From Massariosphaeria phaeospora (lineage: Eukaryota > Ascomycota > Dothideomycetes > Pleosporales): a stretch of 64,000 nt of DNA. Below the pieces are notes generated by a model. That model did no database searches and had not been told where the DNA came from. It worked only from the letters and a program-made list of their open reading frames with translations. Position numbers and translations under genes: made by a program. Where the stretch lies: NCBI GenBank assembly GCA_011032825.1, contig JAADJZ010000016.1:62001-126000 (forward strand), read 5' to 3'. This document shows, piece by piece, positions 1-12,858 of the stretch. Numbering within the stretch: the stretch's first letter is position 1; every line of letters starts with the position of its first letter.

Positions 1-39
1 TTGATCTCCGCGGTCCTTGATCACAGCTAAGACATTCAG
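1..39 (+). other. 3' end of an intron of the PRP4-like gene
   Basis: The reading frame of the downstream exon hits a stop at 18-20. A branch-like CTAAG (27-31) is followed by an acceptor AG at 38-39. These bases are therefore best read as the tail of an intron whose donor and upstream exon lie outside the window. Confidence 0.6.
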
Positions 40-1508
40 CAATCGACCGCGATCACGAAATCCTCACCGGCGCTCCTGGAGGTGTCACACAGAAGGCCTC
101 TGAAATCCTTGGACAATTTGAGCGGAAGCGACGAGCCGCGCAACTTATAGTTCCCACCGCCGACCGCGACATCAAGGCACGCCTTCGCTCCCTAGGCGAA
201 CCCATTACTCTGTTTGGCGAAGGTCCCCAAGATCGGCGTGATCGACTTCGATCTCTGCTTCTGGAAGAAGCCGAAGCGGCTGGTGAGGATGGCGATATGC
301 AAATGGAAGAGGCGGAGGCGGCTCCTGGGGAACAAGAGGAGGAATTCTATACCCAGGGAACACAACTTCTCCTAGACGTTCGACGGGATATAGCGAAGTA
401 CTCTTTACCACGGGCAAAACAACGGGTAGCTTTCCAGCGACACGAAGCTACTATCACTCTAAAAACTCACATCGATTTCCGCAACCAGCTCAAAAGTGGA
501 CGAAAGGACGTCGAACTGTACGGGTCTCAAACCTCGGATAGGCCGGTCAGTATTGTGCGCTTCTCTCCAAACGGCCAGTATGTTGCGTGTGGAAATTGGG
601 GAGGGCAAATCAAGCTCCTCGAAGTGCCGAGCCTCGAGCTAAAGAAAGCCTATCGCGGCGCCCACACCGAGCGCGCGACCGGTATTGATTGGATGCCAGG
701 CGCAACACTTCCAGGCAGTACAGTTTCTTCATCCAGTGTGAACTTGGTATCAAGTGGTGGTGGGGGAAAGATTCAGTTATGGTCCTTGGACGATGAGAGA
801 CCCGTTCGAACTTTAACAGGCCACACCGAACGCGTCTGCAGGATCGCATTCCATCCATCAGGTCGTTATCTCGCTTCTGCGTCTGACGACACTACCTGGC
901 GTCTTTGGGATGTGAATACTGGTCAAGAGGTTATCACGCAAGAAGGTCATTCGAAGGAGGTATACGCAGTCAGTTTCAACAGCGATGGGTCTTTGGTTGC
1001 CAGCGGTGGCTTGGACAGCATAGGAAGAGTGTGGGACGTCCGTACTGGCCGCGTTATCTATATGATGGAGAGCCACATCAAACCAATCTATGGACTCGAT
1101 TGGAGTACCGACGGTCACCGCCTACTGTCAGGATCAGGGGACGGTTTCATGAAGTGTTGGGACGTGCGAGCGATGCGAGAGTCGAACTCCATCGGCGCAA
1201 ACTCCGGAGGCGTGACTGATTTACGATGGTACAAGGGTATGGATGGGCCAACAAGCGGTGTACCACTGCAGAAGAACGACAACGGAGAGTTGATTCCAAA
1301 GAAAGCTTCGACTATGGTAGTCTCGTCCGGTTTCGACAAGAACATCCAAATATTCTCAGCAGACGACTGGGCTCTTATCAAGACGCTGAAAGGACATTCG
1401 CAAGCGGTACTCAGCACTGATATTTCTTGCAACGCTGCTTGGGTTGTCAGTGGCGGTAAAGACCGGACGGTAAAGTTGTGGGCAAGGGATGATCAAGAAG
1501 GATTATGA
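40..1508 (+). CDS. prp4: U4/U6 snRNP splicing factor PRP4 (5' partial)
   Basis: WD40-repeat component of the U4/U6 (tri-)snRNP, acting in nuclear pre-mRNA splicing. The exon opens with the PRP4/SFM signature (RLRSLGEPITLFGEGP at about 181-228, followed by DRRDRLR). It continues through a helical linker into a seven-bladed WD40 propeller (about 540-1500). Repeats end in typical WD pairs such as LWDV, VWDV, CWDV and LWAR. The frame is open from the acceptor at 39 to TGA at 1506-1508, and the first exon or exons are missing because the window starts inside the gene. An internal ATG at 297 is not the start, since the conserved SFM motif lies upstream of it. Family assignment is firm because SFM plus WD40 together are specific to Prp4. 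Confidence 0.93.
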
Positions 1509-4500
1509 GCGAGATACCCAACGAGAAGCATATGGGCAGGCAAAAGAACTCTGCCGAAGATTAAGACTTTGATCCCGCCCGTTACAATAGCGAGCAACTA
1601 TCAAAACACCAAAAAAATTATAATTCCCCACCACGAATATTTATCACGGTGACGCGCTTCTTCAGTGGCAGGAGTCGATCAGAATCCATTACCACCGCCC
1701 GGAATCAAAGCCATTGAAGTCAGATATACGCGCTACTGGGCTATTAGGTGCCTTTCCACACTTGGTCGCACAAGACAAATCACGCTACTCCCCTCGCGCA
1801 GACTTGGGAGAAACGAGATTTGTGCTACTTATGTCTTAGGTACATCTCTACCATTATGTGTGTTTGTTCGCAAATGAAACAGCCACTATGTACGTCTAAG
1901 ACCTTTGATGATCGTTCTCTTCACCGCTAATTGAGCAACAATTCGAGATGATTTTGTGTCCATCTCCGCCACTATCAAGCCTATAGAAGCGCGTCTCGGT
2001 CGTCAACCGGAGGCCTCACCGCTTCCGCCTTGAAACAACGGCTCCACTCTGGTACAGAAATAGGTGCCAGAAGGAAGATGACTGCGGACGAGCCGAGGGC
2101 AGGAGTCTGTGCCGTGCGAGCTTGTCGTCATTGCCTCAGGGCCCTGCTCTATCTTCAGTCTTTGACTCATAGCAGTAGAGACGTGTTTTTGCTGTGCCAA
2201 GACGTCAACAACTTGAAAATTCTCTAACTAACACAAACGCTTGATGTAAAGCGTAGCTACTGGATGAGCCAGTCTGCAAGTACGCGGCCGTGCAGCAAGT
2301 CTAAGCGCGGCCGGTTACTTGTGCAGAAAGCCGAAAGTGGAAGACTAAGCGACCCACTCACCGCTACAGCCTTGACTTTTGGCCAGACACATTTTACCGA
2401 ATTGGAAGCCTTGTGGCTTTCGCCTCAGTTGTTGGGCTTCAATGCCCATAGGGCTTGGAAACATGGGTTTGAAATCAACAAGGCTTCCGGTCAATATTGT
2501 GCCGTTGTCTGGGAGCAAAGAGGTCGGAAGCTGGTGAAGAAACCGAGTGGACTAAGGTAATTTAACTAACCGTCAGCTCTGATATTGCCCTGATCTACTT
2601 ACTCGCATGCCAGGTTGGGTATGATCAACCGCAGCGTCGATCCAGATCCAGAGCCACCATGTCTCTTCCCATGGGCTCTTGCAGTGGCTGCGCCTGTACC
2701 CGTCCGGATGATCCTGGGGTCAGGAGTGGCCATGGCATGTTGCCGTCTTCCTCGGTGCAACGCGACTGAGGGTTTTCGGCTAGGGGTGGGTTGTCTTATT
2801 CGCGGCGCTATGGGTTACACGATTGAGGGAAACGGCCACAAACAGTGGTAGAGGCTCTTCTAAATGCGCGGCGGCTTCCATTGGAGCGCGAAACAAGCCT
2901 TTGCCTTACTTTCCTGATTGCAAGTGTCAGGCGCGAGCTGGCACAAACCGTCCTATCGTCCTAAAGTCATAATGAAGATGAGACGAAAATAGACAGATTC
3001 CAACAATGATAGCCCAGAGGCAAGGTAAGCAAAGCAGACCCGTCGCAGCGGTACCAGAGGATTGGGATATCGATCGTGGCACAGGAGGGTAATTTACTGT
3101 GGCTGCAGTGTTTGCTTCGGACCGTTCCAAGAAAGACGCGCGCCAGCCAGATGGAGAAGTAACCGGCTGGTACCTTGCACCAGGCGCTCTTCACGATAAT
3201 GAGAGAGAGCACAGAAAGGGATGTCAGTTTACGAGGATGAGCAGGGGCGCGCGTTCGCGGGGAGCGGTGAGATGACTCGTGCGCTGCGAAGGGAGCGGAG
3301 AAGTTGGACAGATGACACAATCATGGACGACCACAGGCCCACAGCGAAAGGGTGCACCTTGCGAGCCACACGAGGCAGGGCACGCCGAAACTGGGAAGCG
3401 GGAGCGCAGTCGCCTGACGCCCGGAAGAATGAAACCGTCATGGCGATGGGAGGCGGGCGTGTCGGCAGGGCGGGGGGGCAGACGTGGGAGTTTTGACGGT
3501 TGTTGGAGCGTGAGCACGCGGCACGGTGGATGAGGATGGGTTGTTGACGTCGGGCTGTTGACGTCGGAAGCGGGCGGCCCGCGTCACTTCTCAGCAGACC
3601 CCCGGCCGCACTCATCATTAGTCCACGGGCACCCAGCCACAGCGCTCACGAACGAAGCCCGCTCTGATGCATCATCCATGGCGGATCTCCTCCATGTAGC
3701 AGAGTTTTCACGGCAGCGCTAGGCCAGCACTGCACCTGAGGCGCGTCTCTCGCTGGGTGGGCCGGCCCGCTGACTGGCCTCTCCATGCTCCATCCAGCCC
3801 CCAGTAGTGCGCACTGGCTATCGATAGCTGGCGGCGGGTTGCACCGGCACCAGAGCTCCAACTTCCAACCGCTGTCGCACCGTGGGCGATGGGTGATGGG
3901 TGGTGATGGGCGACGGCTCGTTACCGGCGCCCGCGCAGAGCAGAGCAGCCCGTGGTCACTGGGGGCGAGCCGCGAGCGGAGAGCCAGGCCAGCGGCACCG
4001 CACAAACGGCGGCGGCAGTCTGACAGGCCGGCTGTGAATCTGGGTGAAATCTGTGAATCTGCGCATCCGTGGTGGCCGATGGGCAGACGGGCAGATCTGG
4101 ATGCTGAGGGCAAACAGGCTGTCTGTCGGCGGAGCGCTGGGGAGCGCGCGCTGCGTGAAGGCCATGGCCCGTCGCCCACAGATGGCTGGCTGCAGCGGCT
4201 TCGACTCGCTGCGCGCTCTGGCCGTGACCCGTCTCTGGCTTGAAGCTGCACGCAGCGTCGCCGGCAGCCAGTCGTTGGGGCAGAGGCCGCGGCGGTGATG
4301 CAGGCCTACCCGACGAGGCACTGGGGCGTCGAATGGCACGGCGCCCCGGCCTGTTTCGCGTGCATCCCACGGAATCGCTCCCCAGCTCGTCCAAGCCTGC
4401 AAGCCTGCAAGCCTGCAAGCCTCAAGCCTCTCTCTCATGCCGCTGCCGCTGCCCCCCTCCGCTCCCCCCGGCACAGTGCACAGTGCACACCCCACCGCAA

Positions 4501-4854
4501 CCCTCGCGCTGCTCACGCTGCCCGCTGCCCGCTGCCCGCTGCTGGCTCACTTATCAGTAGCCCGGTCCCGCCAGCACTAGCCCTCCGCCTGCTCCCCACC
4601 TCGCACACTCGCACACTCGCACACTCACACCACACCTCGCTGCTTGCACGCTCCGCCGGCCCAGCAGACTCATTAAAACACCGCTCGCTCGCTGCCTGCC
4701 GACTGACGACGCTGCCCGTTTTCCGGCCCCGTCGCACGCCCGTTTCTGCTTGTTTCCCCCCCGCTAGGGCCAGCCCGCCATCCCGATTACCGAAAAGAGC
4801 AATCCACACCGCCAGTCCCGCGCCCACACCGGTACTTTGCTACAAGAGTCCGCC
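1509..4854. other. Long intergenic region and presumed leader of the bZIP gene
   Basis: I see no convincing gene here. The right half (about 3220-4850) is GC-rich and full of overlapping spurious ORFs. It carries simple repeats: GCAAGCCT-type units at about 4396-4428, GCCCGCT units at about 4518-4545 and CGCACACT units at about 4602-4632. The last 300 bases are pyrimidine-rich, as in long fungal 5' leaders. The most likely role is a large promoter and leader for the bZIP gene at 4855. Confidence 0.5.
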
Positions 4855-6904
4855 ATGGACTTCTCCTCTGCCAACCCTACCCACATGGACTTCCACCGCC
4901 CGTCGTCCACACTAAGCTCAGTCGACCGGAAACCGTCTACTTTCTCTTTCGACGACACCACGACGCTCGACTCCAACATCCTGGACACGCCCATCCTCAT
5001 GTCGCCGACCACGAGCACCCAGGGCATCTTCTCTCCCGATACCTCCATCTGGGAAGACTTCTCTGCCGGCCAGTTCATTGAGCGAACCGCATCTTCGTCG
5101 GTCGTCAACCACAACGGCAACAACCCCTTCTTCACTGAGCAGAGCAACAACCCCTTCGCGCGGCTCCCTGCCAACCAGGCGGCTACCTATGGCCAGCAGA
5201 CATCATGGCCCATGCAGGACAGCTCGGGCTCCAGGACGCCGACTGCATCCAAGCCACTGAACCCGTTCGGTTCCGGAGACTTTGGTTCTGCTCCCCAGTC
5301 CTTCGTGGCCGAGCCTTCGCAGATGGCGTATCATGGCCTGCCTGTCCAGGGCAACGTTAGGCCAAGCTCTGTGTTCCCCCATGTTGCTCCTGAGCAGCCG
5401 CTCTCGCCACACAACAACTCTGAATGGATGGCATTCAACCAGCAAGAGATGGATTCACGGCCCGGTCCCAAGCGTATGAGGCCGAGCTCCCCCCCGCGGT
5501 CCTTCTCTCCCCGCCGTGACGGAGGCATCAGGAAGAAGAACGCCCGCTTTGACATCCCAGCCGAACGCAACCTGTTCAACATCGACCAGCTCATTGCCAA
5601 CTGCCAGAACGAGGATGAAATGAAAGAGCTCAAGCAACAAAAACGACTTCTCCGGAACAGACAGGCCGCGTACGTACTCCTTTTGGTTTGGCATCCTGCA
5701 TTTGGTCGCCATTTTGGTTTTGTCGTGCCCGTTTCGTAGCTAACGTACCTGCAGTCTTGACTCTCGCCAGCGAAAGAAGAAGCACACCGAAGACCTTGAG
5801 GAAGAGAAAAAGGCATGGAGTGACAAGATCTGTCAGCTCCAAGACGAGTGCAGTACTATGCGCATAGAGTATGATAACCTCATGCACGAAAAGGAAAATT
5901 GGCAGCGCGAGCACATGGAGATGGTGCACCACATGAACCAGCTCCAGTTCGACAAGGAAGAGCTTGTTCGCACCCATACTCTTGAAACGGGCGAGCTCCG
6001 CAAGAAAGTCTCTGTTCTCAGCGAGAGGCTTGAGTGTGCCAGCTCCAACGCCATGGCCGTCGCTCCTAGCTCAACCTTCACCGACTTTGCTTCTGAGATG
6101 GACAACCTCAACATGGGCCACAACGAATGGGACAACTACATTTTCGTTGACAACTTTGATGATCAAACGCCCGCACCACCGCAAGAGCAATCCCTCGTTG
6201 TCGCTTCCCGAGCCAAGGACGAGGAAAAGCCTGTTGCGTCTGGTCTTCTGCTTATGCTGCTCCTTTGCGGCGCATTTGTCGCAAGTAAATCCTCCGGCTC
6301 CACCGCTCCGCCGATTCCGCGCATGCCTGACGAAGTCCGCGCCGCCTCAGCCACTGTTCTCGACAGCATCTTCAAGGATGCTGGCGTCTCTCCGACCGTG
6401 ACTGAACAAGGCCTCCTCGCCAATCGTGTTTCGGGTGTTGAGCCTGGTCCCTCTGGCATCAACTGGGCAAAGTCCACCATGTCTGGTTCTGAGCTAGCCG
6501 GTGTTTCCGGGTCAAATCTCGACCAAATGCATGCCCAACTCGCCGCACCATCGAAGGACCAAGAGACTGAACAGCTGTTCTCCCTCACGCCCGCCCAGTA
6601 TAACAGCATGACTTCCATGGACTTCTCTCGCCCGCGGTACAGTATAACCAGCGACGATTTCAGCGATCCCTTGTCTCCTAGCTCACAGCCTTCCCATCGC
6701 CGCAACCTTGCCGAAACTCTCGCTGCTATGCGCGAGCAAAGCAAGGGTGAGTCTGCTGCCGATATCTACACGCGAAGTCTCCTTTGGGATAAAATTGCTC
6801 CAGAAGTTGTTCACGAGTTCAAACGTATCGTCGAAGAGAGTGCTGCCTCATCCAGACCTGGTACTTCGGATGGAAATCTGGCCAAAATGGAGCATGTCGG
6901 TTGA
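4855..6904 (+). CDS. bZIP transcription factor with predicted transmembrane segment
   Basis: Exons 4855-5669 and 5755-6904 (85-nt intron, branch GCTAAC) give 654 residues. The start was chosen at the ATG in GCCATGG (4855). The N-terminal 230 residues are Ser/Pro/Asn-rich, then a basic Pro/Arg stretch leads to the bZIP. The basic region matches N-x2-A-A-x2-S-R-x-R-K, and the intron splits the second A codon. A long leucine-rich coiled coil follows. At about residues 433-452 an uninterrupted hydrophobic stretch (GLLLMLLLCGAFVAS) lies downstream of the coiled coil. Known membrane-tethered bZIPs (ATF6/CREB3 class) use the same order, bZIP then TM, so regulated release from a membrane is possible; that is inference. 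I do not recognise a specific fungal ortholog name. Confidence 0.88.
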
Positions 6905-9900
6905 TTACCGCACCGACACCACCACAACTTCCCTATGTCATCTCGTCTCCTCGTTGCATAGTTTGGTTTCGACATCGCCATTCAGCATTTTGGTTTCTTC
7001 CCCGCCATAGGGATCCTATAGGGACAAATCTGCATTTTGGGCTGGATTCGTCATTTTCCGCGCCGGGACAACGCTCCTCAAGAGCTAAGCTTCGTCATCG
7101 CCATCTCCTTTCTCCCTGTTGCGCGTTTGCCTTCATGTCTAGTCGCTTTATTGAAATACTTCGGACGGCAACGTCGGCTTCGCATTTCGGGGGTACCGCC
7201 TATTCTTCGCCTCGAGCATTCAATCGGTTTGGCGGGTGGTAAATTGCTTTATCGCGTCGATGACGATAGTGAATTTGCAAACGCTCATCACGCAACGGAA
7301 AGTTTTCGTTTGTCATTCTATTTCATACGCATTCTGACGCCTAGCAACACACGTAGATTGCACATCATGTCGTTGTATGGGCCGTTTTTTGATTGGTTAC
7401 ATTATTTCTTCAGATATTCGGGCTCTCGTTTTTAGCAAGCGGATTTGGTACATTTGGGATTTGATTATCTGATTTTGCAGAGCGTAGCGAGCGTTGTCAT
7501 CCCACATTTTCTTAAGCTCTCACGACTGGACTGGAACAGGAACGAACGGCAACCCGACACATTGTGTCTACAGCGATATGGGCCAGTGACGACGCAGACA
7601 TGTGTATGTTTTGCTACGACCTTTTGTAAATGATGCATGATTTGAAGATAAGCTATTTCTTGGTTATCTATTTTGGTGTCGACGGAGGAAATTGGACAAT
7701 GATGGTTTATTGATTGACTTGGTACGGAAAGATCGTATGATCAAGAGCTTTGAGATAGTATCTATAGGATCGCGAGGCCGTCTCACGGCGATCTCCCACA
7801 CACGACTTCCTTGGGTTTCCACAACTGCGAGGTTTATGATTTCTTCCCGCCGCGCGCGACGCGAAACGGCGGATCTGGACACAACGTCCCGCGAGTCTTT
7901 TGAGATACCATGACATGATTTGACCAGGCTTTTGGGCGTTTCTTTTAGTTTCTGATGAGTTGCGGGCCTGTAGCCAGGCACTGCCGTTATTAGCACCACT
8001 TTTCTCCATAATACAATCCACTATCGTCAGCGCATCCACAGCAAATGCCTGACCGCTTGCATTTCTAGACTCGTGGTCCCCTTCTCACCACCTTCACCCC
8101 ACGCTCCAAACCAAATGCATTGCATCTACGAATCGCGAGACTCCCCGCCTCGCCTCAAGCACTGCACTGGGCTCACTCCACTCTCCGCGAATGCTGCTGC
8201 GCTCAGTCCGTCTGCGATCCGATTCAGTGCTCCTACAGCATCACGCTACATGCTAGAAACCATACAAACCTGGTACTTTTGACCCCATGCGTCCTGCGGT
8301 CTGTATTCTGCACCGCCTGCTGATTTGAATGGCAGACAGCTGTACCCCAGAATCCCACTGGGCGGTAGGCTGGGGCGCTTCGAGGCGGTTTCGGATGCAG
8401 CACTGTGGAGAGCTATGTACCGTGGATTTGTTTGCATGTCTAACGAGTGGCGTCCACAGAGTTTTGGCGCAAGTGAGTGCACGTTAAGTTGCGACGCACA
8501 GCAAGCCTGCGTGCAGTGTTTCTTCTCCACCCCCCACGCGACAGCGCAGACGTTGCATGCTTATACTCTCCACGCACCCCAGACTCGCGAACATACGATT
8601 CATTACACCTACACACCACGCCCTTGCCGCTCGTAAAGTCCGCCATGCGGCTAGCTTAGATGACGAGGAAAGCACGATAGATTAGATCGCCCAAAGTCTC
8701 ACACGCAGCATCGCAGCCGTACGAGGGCCGCCCCCGATTCCGAGTCCAAGACATCACCCGCGATGCTCACGCTCACAACACTCACTGTGGCTTAGCCCAG
8801 CCCAGTCTACAATTGCGACGGGCTGACTCGGTTGCAGCGAAAATAGAAATAGCAGTCAAGTCATCCATCCATCAGCAGTAGCGTTAGTACATAGTCGTAC
8901 TCGTCATCACCCATCCCACTTATCAGCCTTAGTCTAGCCAGCCAGCCAGCCAGCACAGCGCAAAGCAATCCTGAAACAGAAATCAAGCGCTTTTCAACTG
9001 AAATACAAGTCGTTAACATGCTAACGACTAGACTACGGTCTACCTGCCGATCGCCCCAATACCTTATCCGAAAGCGTAAAGTACACGCGAAGCACAAAAC
9101 AGAAAATTGAACAACGCATGTGTGTGATAGGCTCAATTTCAGAATGCGTTGTTGAGGGCATTGATTATCATCATCACCAGACCCAGACCCACACCCAAGT
9201 CTACGTGATATGTGATTGTACGCTGATTGTGACTGCCCACCCACCTACCTACCTAACATCTTGTATCTAGCTGATCCCAATAAAGGTAAAACCCCTCCGA
9301 ATAGGAAATCATGCCGACATCGTACCATCAAACCACCCTATCACGCTTCACAGCTTCCACAAATCTGTATGCACCAACCAATACAATCCGACCTTTATTT
9401 CCCGTCGACGTCTCGATCAAAAAGTAGGAAATCCCATGTCCAAATACGGTTGGTATTTGCAGTGAACTAAAAACAACACCCACCCACCCATACGGACACA
9501 TAATCCAGAATCGTCTCTCGCTAAGTTGCATCCCAACATCCGTCTTGTGCCACCACACCTTCACACAACCTCCTCCGATCACATCACATCACACCCCACC
9601 CGCAAGAAAACTAACGTTCAAAACTTGGTGGTGGTTTAGTTTTGGTTTAGGTTGGTTGCACGCCACTTATGCCCAGTTATCCCCTCGCTTTCCCACATGC
9701 AGCAATGCTCCCGCTGCTCTGTGCAACGTCTCTATTTGTTTGACGTTCGCAGAGGACCAAGTACTCACTCATCACAGACGGACTAGACTACTGAACAAGG
9801 TAGGAGAAACCCGTAAAATAGATGAGACCCCAATCTACGAAGATGCGAGATACATGCGTACTAGTCGAGTAAGAGACAACTGAATCGGAAAAACTAAACT

Positions 9901-10456
9901 AGGCCTACTCCAGCCGAGCCGAGCCGGCGAAGGTGTAGGCAGGCAGGCAAGTGGGCAGAACCCCGCGCCACCTGCACTCACTCAACAAGGCAACACCACC
10001 ACTTGGGATGGAGCTGGCTAGATTGAATCAAGGCAAGGCAAGGTAGCTCACCGATGACGAAGAAACAACAACGGCAGTCACAATTCTTGCCATGCGGTAC
10101 GATAGGCTTCGCAACGGAAACGACTCACTCAGCACGGAAGAAAAGATAGCTAGCCATCCCATGCCATCCCGTCGACCATCAGCCCACCCGTTGTAAGACA
10201 TACCGCAATAAGCAAAGCCAGCCGCGGGGTAATCCGCTCCATCCATCACCGTGGAAGATTAGTCGAGCTGGGTAGATTAGACTGTAAGATTAACCTATTG
10301 ACGCTATTTCTGGGGGGGGGGAGGCAAGATCTGGTCATGCGGTGGACGGGAAGAGCGCGGGGTTGCCTAAATGGGCTGAGCAGTATTGTATTGGCTTCTT
10401 TTTGGGTGTGGACTGGACAGCAAGCTAGATAGATAGATAGATAGGGTCTGTGATGC
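6905..10456. other. 3.5-kb gap between convergent genes
   Basis: This region separates the 3' ends of the bZIP gene and the Nif1-like gene. I see no ORF with coding character and no tRNA. It contains simple repeats: (AGCC)n at about 8934-8957, a G run at 10312-10321 and (GATA)n at about 10423-10444. It may hold long 3' UTRs or a non-coding transcript. Confidence 0.4.
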
Positions 10457-12858
10457 CTATGGTTTGGGGTTGTATTTGTCTTTCCAGATCCTGTGGGCGG
10501 GGGGAGATATGGTCAGCACGTGCTCAGTTGTTATGTATAACTTGACTCGTTTAGAGGTGGGAGAGTGGAGAGAGAGGAAAACGGGAACAGTGCGGAAGAG
10601 GGAAGTGCTCGGTGAGGTGTCAGATCCGTCAGGGCCATGCCGCTGGCATCCATGGGGGGATGGGGGGAAAATGTCCACGACCAAGCCATCCTGCAGACGG
10701 TCCACCAATCTCAAGCGGAAGGTCGCAATATGGGCAAAGTCTGACTCTTTGCTGCCTGCCCCAATCTGCGTTTCCAGCAATCGTGCTTCAGCTCCGTCAT
10801 CGGCATCCACACAGCAGTGTAGCATCTCCATGCCGCCTATTGAGTCCGGAACCGAGACGAACGAAGGCCCGCCACGTGTATGCGTCAACAAGCTTGGCCG
10901 GCCCAGTGCAGCGGATAGGGTGCCAGGCCGCGCAGCATGACAGGCCGAGCCGGGCCCAGAAGAGGTCTGGTGGCATGGGAGGGTGATGTGATGGTGGAGA
11001 AGCCGACAGAGTGTGACAGGTCCTGCTGCGGCGAGGGCCGTCCAGTCCGCACCGGCTAAGCGAAGGTTGCCTGAGATGGGGCGTCCAGAGCCAACCGATG
11101 CGTCTTGGCATCTGCGCGTTGAAACCAGTGGGCATGGGTGTGCAAGCGGGCACGTATTGAGGACTGGTGATGGCTTGGCTTGGTGTTGTGGATGGTGTAC
11201 GTGTGGTGTTGGAGTGACGGAACGGGATGGTGGCCGTGCGATAACGTGACGCCGGTGCGACGGCATGCGCGGACGTCCTCTCGTTCTTCCGCGATCGCGA
11301 CCTCGGATCTCGATGGCAGTAGAAGGTGTGATAGGGTAGATGGTGTGATAGGCGCAGAGATGGAAAATATGGGACTTACCAGGTATTGCCTAATGTCTTA
11401 CTGCCCTTCTGCTCGGCGAGGCGTAAAAACTGAGCCGCTTTGAACTGTGAGGCGTAGCAATACTCCGTCAGCCGCGTGCTCCAGAAATGCTAAATGCTGC
11501 CCAACAAATGAGGCTGAGCGGGGGATTCTGTGGCTCAGAAACGCTCCGCGTGATGGCTGGGGCCGTGGAGCGCCACATCAAGTCCACCGTTCACGTTGCA
11601 TGAAAACACTTATACAGACCGGTGAAGAGAGCACACTCTCTACACAAGATAGGAGACGGAATACTGACCTTGTCTTTCTTGGTCCCGAAACCTTCGAGAT
11701 AGCACCATGCAACCTCGTTCATACCATCGGTGTCGCCCAAATTGGCGGCCGTTTCGTAATACTGCTTCGCAGCCACCGGGTCCTTCTTGATTCCCCAGCC
11801 GTTCCGGAAACAGTTGGCCAGCTCATACATGGCGAGAATGAGCTCCCCTTTCGCAGATCCGCCTTTCTTCATGCCAGCCGAGAGGGCTTGTGACTCAATT
11901 TCGGCGCTATTGGAGGCAGCGTACGACAAGTATGTGACGGCTTGCTCCTGGTCGGGTACGCAGCCCCAGCCGTGCCTACTCTATCGTTAGCACCTTCGAG
12001 TCAAAAGAGGGCGCCGTTTGGGTATGAGTATGCCGTGGGTAGACATCATCGATGAGCAATCGGACTTACCGTAGAGCAAGACCATATAGGACTTGACTCA
12101 AGGCATTGTTTGTGCCATTAGGATCCGCCAGTCTACCAAACATGGCGGTTGAAGCTTCTAAATCTACCCATAGAGTGAGTAAAGTGTCTGCTGGGATTCA
12201 ATGTGCACTTACTGCCTTTCTCGTGCAACCGAATGGCCTCTTGGATGTTCTCCTGTTTCGCATAAGATTTTCATATGCTGTGGTGCCAAAGACGCAGACC
12301 TACCTCGTCAGCGGGTGTGGAAACACTGGCACTCCTGCTCCTACGGCCCTCTCCTATCGGATCTGGCAACTCAATCCTCGGCGTCGTGTTTGGGCTCTTC
12401 TTCAAGGTATTCGACCGAGCCAACAACGTCGCCCTCTTCTCCCATTTCGCCTCTTCCTCCTCGTTCCTCGCGACCCCATCCCCGCCTACTTCTGGCAAGT
12501 TCTCTGGGACATTGACCGAGGTCGCTGATCTGGTCCGCCCGAACGCGTGCGACAGCCTATGCTCACCCTTGGCTTTATGCTCCTCTCCCCCAGGTGCAGT
12601 CTGCGCGGCGTTGCTGTGCCTTCTAAATCGGCCCAGTTTTCCTCGCGGCGGTTCGGGGGAGAGAAGAGGTGGTTGGGGACGTGTCGGGTCGCCGGGGAAG
12701 CTTGGGGGTTCGATCGCTTCTTGAGTTGTGGTCGTCGTGCGCATGAAGGTGAATTCTGGGATGCTGGGCGACAGCATGGGAACCTTTGGTTCGGCTTGGG
12801 GAGTAGTGCCCTCGTCTTTAATCTTTTCTTTCTTCTTCAGTAGATCCTTGAGCGTCAT
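10457..12858 (-). CDS. nif1: Sel1-repeat protein, Nif1-like cell-cycle regulator
   Basis: Six exons on the minus strand: 12304-12858, 12213-12252, 12070-12163, 11669-11975, 11380-11444 and 10457-10490. All junction phases agree, giving 364 residues. The N-terminal third is basic and Ser/Pro-rich with an opening KKKEK cluster. From about residue 190 onward there are Sel1/TPR-like repeats (LALRHGWGCVPD, ELANCFRNGWGIKKDP, NEVAWCYLEGFGTKKDK, FLRLAEQKGSKTLGNTW), ending in the short conserved tail WIWKDKYNP. S. pombe Nif1 is a Sel1-repeat mitosis inhibitor, and these repeats and tail are what I recall of that fungal family. The last intron (10491-11379, 889 nt) is far longer than any other here. 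The tail exon is only 34 nt and would be missed by simple ORF calling. Confidence 0.82.

Noticed and set aside
3224..4915. Many overlapping ORFs on both strands upstream of the bZIP gene
   Set aside because: GC-rich, low-complexity translations, mutually overlapping, with no motif; typical of long GC-rich leaders.
10457..11266. 269-codon minus-strand ORF as a separate gene
   Set aside because: Its end is the final exon of the Nif1-like gene and the rest is intron; His/Pro/Ser-rich composition without domain. Kept only as an intron oddity.
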